Assembly (NCBI GenBank): GCA_947501115.1
Contig: CANMVX010000024.1
Span: 1 to 50,447 of the forward strand
Length of the DNA stretch: 50,447 nt
From: Haliscomenobacteraceae bacterium
GTDB lineage: Bacteria; Bacteroidota; Bacteroidia; Chitinophagales; Saprospiraceae
Direction of reading: 5' to 3'
Shown here: in pieces, positions 17,643 through 25,417 of the stretch
Layout: each line of letters opens with the position of its first letter
How positions within the stretch are numbered: the first letter of the stretch is position 1
Translations under genes and position numbers: made by a program
Notes under the pieces: generated by a model
Told to the model about the DNA's origin: nothing
Database searches by the model: none
What the model saw: the letters and a program-made list of their open reading frames with translations, nothing else

Positions 17643-17703
17643 TTGTGCCGCCAGGGGCCTAATGAGGATTTTGGGGAAATCGACCCTGAAGGGGTCGCAT
17701 GTT
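17643..17703. repeat. dispersed GCCGCCAGGGG repeat
   Basis: GTGCCGCCAGGGGCCTAATG through CGACCCTGAAGGGGTCGCATG is a diverged copy of the modules at 2551-2607, 7126-7180 and 26926-27018. The arms CGACCC / GGGGTCG still pair. It lies 8 bp after the P-ATPase stop. Confidence 0.65.
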
Positions 17704-17708
17704 TATAT

Positions 17709-17748
17709 AAAAAAGGGAGGCTATCTTTTTAGGCAGCCTCCCTTTTTT
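17709..17748. terminator. bidirectional rho-independent terminator
   Basis: AAAAAAGGGAGGCT and AGCCTCCCTTTTTT form a perfect 14-bp stem with a 12-nt loop and T-tracts on both strands. It separates the convergent P-ATPase (plus) and cytochrome (minus) genes. Confidence 0.9.
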
Positions 17749-17749
17749 A

Positions 17750-20700
17750 TTAAATGGAAGAAAGATATTCTACCAAATCCCTTATTTCACGTTTTGATAA
17801 AACGGATCCCATGGCCGGCATGGCCGACGGGAAATTTTCTCTACTTTTTATCCTTGAAATGGGCACTCTTAATGGTTCGGCTGCAGAGGTTTTCAATAAA
17901 AGCTCCTCCGCATTTTCCCTCATCAAAACACCACTCACTTCCTGTCCGTCAGCTAAAACAAGGGACACCATACCAAATCCGGGCGCAATACGAGCACTTG
18001 GCTCAATCAAAGACTGGAGAATTTGCTCGCGAGTCAATGATTTACCAATATCTTTTAGATTTGGGCCAACGATACTTCCACCATCACCAATAGCATGACA
18101 GCGAATACATTGAGCTGCCGAATTATTAAGAAAAATATTTCTTCCTTCTCTAACATTGCCACCAAAGAGCGCGTCATTATAATGATCTGTTTCAGACCCT
18201 TTACCTTTAATTTTGTCAACTTTCGCCAATAAATCATTATCTTTTGTAGCCTCTACCGACTCTATGAGGTCAAGTTTAACATTTGGAGAAAGTTTGGCTT
18301 CTGCCATTTTATCAATTAATTCTGACAAAACAACGCGGGTATTATCAATAGGCATTTGGCTCAATACCTTAAAAACCTGTTGCTGCTCTTGAAAACTACC
18401 ATTTTCAAAAACAGGATTTACAATCAGGGAAAGGCCTTCTTTACTGACATTAAGTTTATTTATAAGGCCCAATGAGGTAGTTCTAACTGTTTTGTCCTTG
18501 TCGCTAATCCCTTTTTTTACTAAATCTGCAATCGATGTATATTTTAAATTTGCCAAAGAGGTAATGGTCGCAACCCGGACTTCAGGACTTTCTGATGAAT
18601 TAAAAATGCTTGCCAATGATTCGTTATAGTCTGCAATATTAAGTTCCGACAATAATTTCACAGAAGAAATTAAAACAGCGGGATTATTACTTTGCAGGAA
18701 GCTCACCATTTTATTCTTGATTTTTGCATTGACCAATGCGGCATCGCGCACTAATTCACCACGAAATCTTCCATCCACTCTATCTAGCACAGATGGATTC
18801 GCCCAAGTACCAATGACAGAAAGTGCCTCCGCCTTCAAATCTTCCGGAATATTTTCCTTTTCAGCATAAGCGATAAGCAAATCTAATTCCTTTTCACCCC
18901 CTACTCTCAAACAAGCATTGATGGCACGTCTGATTAACGGTTCATTATTAAAACGAGATTGTCCCAACATATTGGCCAGGGCAGGTAATGCAGAAACGAT
19001 GGACAAATCGTCATTAATAGCCCTTGCTGCTTCAGTAACGATGTATTCATCTTCGTCATTTAAAAAAGAAGCCATTTCCTTATGACTCCATTTTCTAAGA
19101 ACCAAAACCGCCAATAAGCGTAGCGATTTATTTGCATTTGATTTCAACTGTAAGATTGGTTCCACCTCCCCGATTCTGCTTAGCGCTAAAACGGCGGCAT
19201 GTCTCAAATAAACATCCTCATCTTTATTTTTCTCTACCATCGTTAAAATGGCGTTAATTGCCTTTTTATCTTTCATTCGACCAATGGCTTGAGTGGCAAA
19301 AAAACTTACGCGCGGATTTGAGTGATTAATTAGCGGGATAATTTTATCATTTGCAGCAGCAAAACGAACGTCCCCCAATGTTTTTAGGGTTTGTGCAATA
19401 ATTTCCTGATCAGCATCATTTAGCAGGGAAATCAGTGATGAAGCGGCATTTACATCTTTTTGAGCGAATTGACCGATGCCCCAAATGGCATGAATGCGCG
19501 CCAGTTGATTTTTCCTATCTCCAATTACCTGTTTAAATATCTCCAAACCCTTAGGGCCACGAGCGACCAATTCAAATTGCGCTTTAAGTCTGATCCTGTA
19601 ATCCTCGTAAGCTAAAAGACTTGCCAGTTGGGATTCAGCTAATTTATTAAAACGTTGGGTCATCCATTTTTTTGTCTCTAAACGTTTTGCGGCAAAAGCA
19701 TCATCTGTTGATTTAACATCGATTTTCCAGATTCGTCCATAATTTTTGGTATCCCAGCCAGTGACCCAATCGGCAGCGTACAGGGCGCCATCGATACCAA
19801 AACGAATACCTGTTGGCAGGATACCTGTGGTTAACATTTTTTCACCATCCAGTACAAAAGAGGCACCCTTAGGTTTTAGGCCAAAGGAATAGATATGAGA
19901 ACCGGAAGAATTTCCAACAAATTCAACCAGGAAAAATTTATTTAAATATTCTTTCCCCAAAGCGGTTCCAGGATTATACACCATTCCAGTAGGACCGTTA
20001 TGAAAATTTTGAATGGGAGGAATGATGTAGGCAGCTTGTCCTTCCCAGCGGGCGGTATAAAGTTTCTCCTTCATCCAGACATTATATCCATTATTCCGGG
20101 GATCGGTATATTTTCCATATTGCCAGTTGGAACGCCAGCCAGAATCACTACCATCGACCAAATGCACCAATCTTTCACTCTCCCCCTGATGATCGCCATC
20201 ATTATCAGAAGAAATTAGATTGCCATATTCATCGAAAACGAACTCATGATCATTTCTGATACCATGCGCTACGACTTCAAAATCGGTACCATCCGGATTT
20301 GAACGAACTAATACCCCTTCATTGGGATATTCGTGTTTTACCCCTGCTTTATCGACGATATTTGCGCCAATATCACCAATTTGCCAATAAATTTTACCAT
20401 CCGGGCCTTGAATTACCCCCGACATACCGTGGGCACCAAAACCAATATGAACGGCATAACCATGGCTAATTGATTCTTTGGACTCATAAAATCCGTCTTT
20501 ATTTTTATCCGTCAAACGCCACATATCAGGACCAGTGCACCAAAATGCATCATCCTCTCTGACGAGGACACCACCTGCAACGTCAGTAATTTCCTCACTG
20601 GGACCGACGAAAACCTTTGTAGATGTTTCAGCGACACCATCGCCATCTTTGTCTTCGACCCGCCAGATTTCATCTTTTTCAACGGTCAAATCTTTCCAAT

Positions 20701-21127
20701 CATGGCTTCCATCCTCATTTAAATCTTTCAGCCATTTATTTTTTTCAGAATTTTCAGGGGCAAATGTTTTCCTTAAAAAAGCACGTCGATCTTCGACAGA
20801 TTGCAAGCTAATAGATGCCGTCATCCAGTCTCTATGACCCCGAATATCGAATTCAGAATTTTTCTGACGGACGGCACGGGTGATGTAAGCCCGACCCAGG
20901 TTGTCAATTTCTAGGGAAACCGGATCGGGAGAAAGGGAATCTGATGCCCATAAATCCATTTTAAGGCCATCAGCCAATTGAATGGAAGATTTATCTAAAA
21001 CTTGCTTCGTTTTTTGACTGATAAATCCATTATCTAGCTTGATAATGTCCAGATTTTTAACATTCAAGCAAGAAATGAAACCAAGCAATAAAAGAAAAAA
21101 AGCACTTTTGCGAAAAAAAATGGTCAT
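17750..21127 (-). CDS. PVC-type cytochrome: beta-propeller, HEAT repeats and C-terminal heme domain
   Basis: A 1125-residue exported lipoprotein candidate (signal with lipobox-like FISC, Cys20). Layout: a TIGR02604-type glucose/sorbosone-dehydrogenase-like propeller (about 50-490; IDNLGRAYITRA, DKDGDGVAETSTKVF, HGIRNDHEFVFDEYGNL, SGWRSNWQYG), a long array of HEAT-like alpha repeats (about 510-960) and a C-terminal cytochrome c domain with CIRCH at about residues 1007-1011 and a distal methionine region (PGFGMVSLVLADGQEVSG). Proteins of this type (PVC-type heme-binding, TIGR02603) are abundant in Planctomycetes and also occur in Bacteroidota; they probably oxidise sugars or sugar derivatives and pass electrons to the heme. 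It lies next to a heme lipoprotein gene and a secreted FAD oxidoreductase, consistent with a periplasmic oxidation pathway. Confidence 0.88.
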   Translation of the reverse strand: MTIFFRKSAFFLLLLGFISCLNVKNLDIIKLDNGFISQKTKQVLDKSSIQLADGLKMDLWASDSLSPDPVSLEIDNLGRAYITRAVRQKNSEFDIRGHRDWMTASISLQSVEDRRAFLRKTFAPENSEKNKWLKDLNEDGSHDWKDLTVEKDEIWRVEDKDGDGVAETSTKVFVGPSEEITDVAGGVLVREDDAFWCTGPDMWRLTDKNKDGFYESKESISHGYAVHIGFGAHGMSGVIQGPDGKIYWQIGDIGANIVDKAGVKHEYPNEGVLVRSNPDGTDFEVVAHGIRNDHEFVFDEYGNLISSDNDGDHQGESERLVHLVDGSDSGWRSNWQYGKYTDPRNNGYNVWMKEKLYTARWEGQAAYIIPPIQNFHNGPTGMVYNPGTALGKEYLNKFFLVEFVGNSSGSHIYSFGLKPKGASFVLDGEKMLTTGILPTGIRFGIDGALYAADWVTGWDTKNYGRIWKIDVKSTDDAFAAKRLETKKWMTQRFNKLAESQLASLLAYEDYRIRLKAQFELVARGPKGLEIFKQVIGDRKNQLARIHAIWGIGQFAQKDVNAASSLISLLNDADQEIIAQTLKTLGDVRFAAANDKIIPLINHSNPRVSFFATQAIGRMKDKKAINAILTMVEKNKDEDVYLRHAAVLALSRIGEVEPILQLKSNANKSLRLLAVLVLRKWSHKEMASFLNDEDEYIVTEAARAINDDLSIVSALPALANMLGQSRFNNEPLIRRAINACLRVGGEKELDLLIAYAEKENIPEDLKAEALSVIGTWANPSVLDRVDGRFRGELVRDAALVNAKIKNKMVSFLQSNNPAVLISSVKLLSELNIADYNESLASIFNSSESPEVRVATITSLANLKYTSIADLVKKGISDKDKTVRTTSLGLINKLNVSKEGLSLIVNPVFENGSFQEQQQVFKVLSQMPIDNTRVVLSELIDKMAEAKLSPNVKLDLIESVEATKDNDLLAKVDKIKGKGSETDHYNDALFGGNVREGRNIFLNNSAAQCIRCHAIGDGGSIVGPNLKDIGKSLTREQILQSLIEPSARIAPGFGMVSLVLADGQEVSGVLMRENAEELLLKTSAAEPLRVPISRIKSRENFPSAMPAMGSVLSKREIRDLVEYLSSI

Positions 21128-21135
21128 AATAAATA

Positions 21136-21181
21136 GGATTTAGGTTTAAGTACTACAAGTTAAAAATAAAAACCTAAATCC
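21136..21181 (-). terminator. hairpin between heme lipoprotein and PVC-type cytochrome
   Basis: GGATTTAGGTTT and AAACCTAAATCC form a perfect 12-bp stem with a 22-nt loop, 31 bp past the stop of the Tll0287-like gene and upstream of the cytochrome start. Confidence 0.55.
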
Positions 21182-21211
21182 AACTTTTTATTTTTTTGCT
21201 AAAGAAACCTT

Positions 21212-21696
21212 CTATACTCCTCTAGGGTCTTTAATTTTACTAAGCGTAGGAGCGTCTATATCTTTCGCTTCCCCATGACATTTCAAACAAGTAGGCATAC
21301 CAATACGAATAGGTGCATAATAAATAGAGGCATTTTTATTTTGGTAATACTTAATATTCCCTTTCGATAGCGCCTTTAAAGCGACCATGTCCTGTTTCGA
21401 TGGTTTATTCATCGGATTCCTATATTTTTCTGAAACGCGGGTGATAGAAACACCATGAATATTTGAGATACTGTCCAGCAAAGGAAGGGCGTTTTCATTA
21501 CAAAAAGTAATGGCATGAGGTGCTCCATGCTCCGAAATTTTCTGGGAAACTGTTTTTACCAGGGTTTGCTGACTTATGCCAACTATGTTTTCTGCCAGGA
21601 AGAATTACAGGAAATGAGGGTAATCATAAAAAAGGCGATGGATAAAACCTTACCCCAATGACCCAGGAAATTAAAATGTAGGAACATACTTTTCAT
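21212..21696 (-). pseudogene. Tll0287-like (DUF3365) heme lipoprotein, single frameshift
   Basis: An ATG at 21696 opens a lipoprotein signal peptide (MKSMFLHFNFLGHWGKVLS..., lipobox LISC), but this frame hits a TAG after NSSWQKT. One added base near 21590-21595 joins it to SSWQENIVGISQQTLVK and continues to the stop at 21212, giving about 161 residues. The second part holds the DUF3365/Tll0287-like features: HAITFCN, GVSITRVSEKYRNPMNKP, YYAPIRIGMPTCLKCHGEA, i.e. a CxxCH c-type heme site. Such proteins are periplasmic heme proteins, some used as sensor domains. The shift may be a true mutation or a sequence error; the remainder of the coding sequence is well preserved. Confidence 0.75.
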
Positions 21697-21821
21697 TTTT
21701 ACATAAAGATTAAAAAAAGGATTAGAAGTTAAAGTAATATGAATCACATAAGGCATTAAACATCCATTTATTAAAATGGCAACTATTCAGAAAATCTATT
21801 GTTAGCGATAAAAAACAACCT

Positions 21822-22142
21822 ATGAATCGCCGGTATTTTACCCTATTTATCCTTTCTAATCTGTTTTTTCTAGCGAATGGAAACGCTCAGGCCATCCCCA
21901 TGACCTTTCATAATGGCTCCTTGAAATCAATACCTTTACAAATACCAGTTGTAATGAACCCCAATTTATCTCCCTTATCAGATAGCGGAGTTACGTTGGA
22001 GGTAGGGCAAAAAGTATTTTATTTTCCAAATGGTAAAAAGGGAAGGAAAGATTTACTTTTTTCGGTAACCTCAGATTGGAAAAAAGATACTGTTTTTCAA
22101 ATTCATGAGATGATTAGACAAAAGAAGCAGCTTTCCGAATAA
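21822..22142 (+). CDS. small exported protein of unknown function
   Basis: A 106-residue protein with a convincing Sec signal peptide (MNRRYFTLFILSNLFFLANGNAQA), then a basic mature part (VGQKVFYFPNGKKGRKDLLF). No domain recognised. It stands alone on the plus strand between two minus-strand genes; its 3' end is 31 bp from the stop of the FAD oxidoreductase. The family could be specific to Bacteroidota. A cell-envelope or periplasmic location is the only inference I would make. Confidence 0.65.
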   Translation: MNRRYFTLFILSNLFFLANGNAQAIPMTFHNGSLKSIPLQIPVVMNPNLSPLSDSGVTLEVGQKVFYFPNGKKGRKDLLFSVTSDWKKDTVFQIHEMIRQKKQLSE

Positions 22143-22173
22143 ATTTCTAAAATATTCTTTGGCATCTACTTTC

Positions 22174-23847
22174 TTAATTGGTTAAAATCTGATTTTTATT
22201 TTCCAACAACTTTTTTAATTGAATGTAAGAAACGTCTTGAATGGCGCATTTTTCATCAATAGCCAAACAAGCGGCAACAGCTGCCGATTGCCCGAGAATC
22301 ATAAATACGGGTTCCATACGAATGGAGCCATACGCAATATGGCTGCTGGAAACACAAACAGGAACAAACAGATTGGTACATTCCTCTTTTTTGGGAACAA
22401 TTGAACCATAGGAAATACGATATGGCCCTGGCGGTTTAACCCCAATATCTCCCTCATTCTGGACATATCCCTCCGAAGTGACATATCGTTGGGTATTATG
22501 AGAATCAATATGATAAGATCCCATTCCAATGGATTCAGGGGTTTCAATTCTTTGCATCACATCATGTTCTGTCGTAATATAATCACCAATCATTCGTCTC
22601 GACTCCCGAACATAAATTTGGTGTGGCCAATGATTATTATCCTTAAACTCGTCTTTAGCAAGACCATAGGATGCCATTTTCGTTCTAATAGCATCGGGAA
22701 CACGGGGATCATTGGCAACAAACCATAATAAGCCCGCCTGATAATCATAATGTTGCTTAATGATTTCCGCGCGGCGCTGATAATCAGCTTCCGGATAATC
22801 ATAATTCATACCTATAAAATCAGAGCTGAAGGCTCCATGATTATTTGTATCCGTTTTCTTATTGGGGAGAACATCGAACTTGCTGAACCAATCATTCCTG
22901 CCCGTATTAAATTCCCTTAGCAATAATTCATAATTGGAGGCATCATAATTGTCGGGTTTTGGAAATGGCACGCTATTTTCTGGATGATTAGTCATACACA
23001 TTCTAAAACAATAAGCCTGAATTTTTTTGTCCGCAGCACCAAATTCACCAGGAGGTTCTGCTGAAATGTATGGAAGTAATCCGCTAGACGGATCATCCTT
23101 GATTTTATAGGGTGAAATATTAGATTTAAAATGATGATCATGTTGAAAAACACCCGTTTGAACCCCATTAAATGTTTCGTTATACTTAGCGTTACCTTCC
23201 CTACCTACATGAAAATTAATTCCGGCAGCTGCCATCAAATCACCTTCATAAGTAGCATCAATGAACATTTTACCTTTAAAAACCTTACCTGAAAGTGTTG
23301 AAAAAGAAATAATTTCTCCCTTCTTTTTTACCACCCCCTTGTTTCTATCCAGCCGTTCACCCCGAAGAACCTTAATATTATTTTCTCGTACAAAATCCTC
23401 AAAAACCTTTTCTGCAACATGCGGCTCAAACAGCCACATAGTGCGAAATTCACCATCCATAGCGACAGTTCCTTGACCTTTATTTCCAAAATCACTTTGA
23501 TTTTGCCAGTTCCATGCAGCATCATCCTTATAATGCAGCCAGACCCTATGATAAAATTCTCGGGAAAGACCTCCGATAACAGCCTTATTTCCGGTATCTG
23601 TAAATCCCAATCCACCTGAAGTCAGGCCACCGAGATGTTGATCGGGGGAAACAATCAATACCGTTTTACCGGACTTCACAACTTCCACAGCGGCGATGAT
23701 AGCCGCAGAGGTACCCCCATAAATTATAATATCAGCAGTATAAACCTCCTTGAATTCGGGTTGATTGTTTTTAATAATCCTTCCAGCATCGGTGTTTGAC
23801 AGAAAGGTAAAAGCTGCAATAAATATCAATATCCAATTTTTCATCAT
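22174..23847 (-). CDS. secreted FAD-dependent oxidoreductase (PF12831 type)
   Basis: A 557-residue protein with an N-terminal signal peptide (MMKNWILIFIAAFTFLSNTDA). The FAD-binding fold starts at IIIYGGTSAAIIAAVEVVKSGKTVLIV, with QHLGGLTSGGLGFTD and later FIDATYEGDLMAAAG, SYHIDSHNTQRYV and a closing GQSAAVAACLAI that completes the dinucleotide site. This matches the FAD-dependent oxidoreductase family PF12831, widespread in Planctomycetes and Bacteroidota and often co-located with secreted sugar-degradation enzymes. Substrate unknown. The glycine pattern is GGTSAA rather than GxGxxG, which is common in this family. Neighbouring exported cytochromes could accept its electrons. Confidence 0.85.
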   Translation of the reverse strand: MMKNWILIFIAAFTFLSNTDAGRIIKNNQPEFKEVYTADIIIYGGTSAAIIAAVEVVKSGKTVLIVSPDQHLGGLTSGGLGFTDTGNKAVIGGLSREFYHRVWLHYKDDAAWNWQNQSDFGNKGQGTVAMDGEFRTMWLFEPHVAEKVFEDFVRENNIKVLRGERLDRNKGVVKKKGEIISFSTLSGKVFKGKMFIDATYEGDLMAAAGINFHVGREGNAKYNETFNGVQTGVFQHDHHFKSNISPYKIKDDPSSGLLPYISAEPPGEFGAADKKIQAYCFRMCMTNHPENSVPFPKPDNYDASNYELLLREFNTGRNDWFSKFDVLPNKKTDTNNHGAFSSDFIGMNYDYPEADYQRRAEIIKQHYDYQAGLLWFVANDPRVPDAIRTKMASYGLAKDEFKDNNHWPHQIYVRESRRMIGDYITTEHDVMQRIETPESIGMGSYHIDSHNTQRYVTSEGYVQNEGDIGVKPPGPYRISYGSIVPKKEECTNLFVPVCVSSSHIAYGSIRMEPVFMILGQSAAVAACLAIDEKCAIQDVSYIQLKKLLENKNQILTN

Positions 23848-23932
23848 TGACGGAGCGTTTTAAAAATATATTTAAATATATGGAAAAAAGGCGGAAAATG
23901 TATGAAAAATTTGGGTGGGTGGCGGCGTAAAG

Positions 23933-24150
23933 TTTGAATCAGGATTTACAGGATTTCGAGGATTACCTAAACGTCTCCGGTTTGAGGTGGGAAGGTTATT
24001 ATTAAACGGTATATTCATTACTAAGCCTCTCGCCGATGCGTAACGCAGCGGCGAAAAGGATGATAAAAAGTAATCCTCTACGAATGATCATTACATCCAA
24101 ACTGAAGACGTCCTCTTTAATCCTAAAAATCCTGTAAATCCTGATTCAAA
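23933..24150. repeat. MITE-like repeat, copy 3 (218 bp)
   Basis: Perfect 24-bp inverted ends (TTTGAATCAGGATTTACAGG...). The central hairpin has arms TCGCCGATGCGT and ACGCAGCGGCGA with one mismatch: one arm matches copy 4 and the other matches copy 1. No gene is seen in 23848-24271; the right part is the 3' element of the next feature. Confidence 0.8.
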
Positions 24151-24209
24151 AATAATTAATAGGAGAAATTGTCTCATTTTCAAACTTAACCATTTTAAAG
24201 AAAATATCA

Positions 24210-24271
24210 TGATTTTTTCCAAAAACCGCGCCTGCCAACCCGCAAGCCTCGCCCATGAAATATACAAATGG
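24210..24271 (-). other. conserved 3' flanking element of FISUMP gene (copy c)
   Basis: Minus strand after the stop: GGGCGAGGCTTGCGGGTTGG, CAGGCGC, GTTTTTGGAAAA, the same ordered words as after the stops at 1955 and 7367. Confidence 0.5.
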
Positions 24272-25189
24272 TCAATCCTTGAGGCAGCGGACGGAAGCAC
24301 CAATACCCTTTTTGTCGACGCCGTAGTTGCTTCCCCTTCTCACATCGCCTTGGTAGTGGTACAGGTAGCGGCACCAGGCGTCGTTGGTGTTGATCTCGGT
24401 AGAACTCCAAAAGAAAGCGTTCCAATTCTTATTATTGAACCCACCATCGTAATTGCGATAACCACATGGGAGAGCGGAAAAGCCGGAATCGTCAGTTCCT
24501 GGGTTTGCTGTCCATAAGGCATCATTTTTTTTCAGCTTAGTACCCGCCTCCATGCTCTGAACAACAGAAGTAGCAGATGTATCAGCTCCTGAATGTATAA
24601 ATCTTACTAATTTATTCCAATCAGAATCTGTAGGCTGGCACGTGCCAGCCTACAGGGCAGATATTTTTTTATGTCGTGCTTCCAATGGATGCAATACCCT
24701 TTACATTCCAGTAGATGCATTAACTGTGATAGTTCCCGTCGCATTCACACTGCCACATCCCGTTAAGGGAATGGTGTAGTTGAAGGTACCCGCAACAACC
24801 GTTGGTGTGCCACTGATCTTAATCACATTACTAGCCCAAGCAGCTGAAACGCCATTGGGTAAGCCCGACGCAGTTCCAATACCTGTAGCTCCCGTAGTCG
24901 TCGATATAGTAATTGGAGATGTAATTAGAGTACCGGAAGTTAGAATTGTTACAGATGGCGTAGATACAGTACACACATTTGTAATAGTACACGGCACCCC
25001 AGTACAATTCTCCAAAGCCGCCTTCTTCCAGCGCACTTTAATCTCTTCTAAATTAAATAAAGCATTCCTTTTTATTTCTATAGGAACCTTATCATTCAAT
25101 TGGGTATTTTTTGGCATAGCCACTTTTGAGTTAGACTGGGCAAAACTCAAAAGTGGTAGCAAGGACATCAGTAAAATTCTAAGTGTCAT
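24272..25189 (-). pseudogene. decayed FISUMP protein gene
   Basis: From the ATG at 25189: a signal peptide almost identical to that of the 770-residue paralogue ([18 protein letters not shown]), the [14 protein letters not shown] segment and one Ig-like unit ([30 protein letters not shown]). The frame then ends. Family comparison shows three lesions: the N-terminal half of the FISUMP domain (about 110 codons) is deleted at about 24705, where the sequence jumps to [11 protein letters not shown]; a TAA interrupts it at 24669-24671; and a 4-base insertion at 24628-24655 shifts the frame after GWHVP. After that the remaining FISUMP part (KLVRFIHSGADT... to ASVRCLKD) is readable to 24272. The gene lies downstream of AraC-type gene B, mirroring the arrangement at 1955-3842. 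Confidence 0.8.
24628..24655. other. 28-bp perfect palindrome causing a frameshift
   Basis: CTGTAGGCTGGCAC is followed directly by its reverse complement. In the paralogues the same place reads GTAGGAACATGCCAACCTG or similar, an imperfect palindrome 4 bases shorter. The extra bases (CTGG) are exactly those needed to complete the symmetry. Confidence 0.85.
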
Positions 25190-25262
25190 TTTATGATTTT
25201 TAAAATGTTTAATAATCACAAAACTCACCAGGATAATGCCTTAATCCAAAAGTTCAATCCAA

Positions 25263-25297
25263 AAATTCCTTAAGATTCGAGGAATCTTAAGGAATTT
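25263..25297 (-). promoter_or_regulatory. conserved upstream hairpin of FISUMP gene 4
   Basis: AAATTCCTTAAGATTC and GAATCTTAAGGAATTT form a perfect 16-bp stem with a 3-nt loop. The centre is 91 bp from the ATG at 25189, the same as for the gene at 4407-6719. It also lies about 120 bp downstream of AraC-type gene B and has a short T-run on the minus strand, so a terminator role there is an alternative. Confidence 0.6.
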
Positions 25298-25365
25298 GTT
25301 CCAAAATAGATTGAAAAAGGTGGAATTTGAACCTGAGATGATTGAAAAATTAGGTAAACGACCAG

Positions 25366-25410
25366 CGGAACCTGTCGGGGAGAAGACGATGCATGCATCG
25401 CGTCGCTACG
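25366..25410. repeat. dispersed hairpin repeat
   Basis: GGAACCTGTCGGGGAGAAG followed by GACGATGCATGCATCGCGTC: a rearranged copy of the module at 1517-1560, 9236-9279, 26874-26917 and 28955-28998. It ends 8 bp before the AraC-type gene stop. Confidence 0.6.
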
Positions 25411-25417
25411 AAATTGA

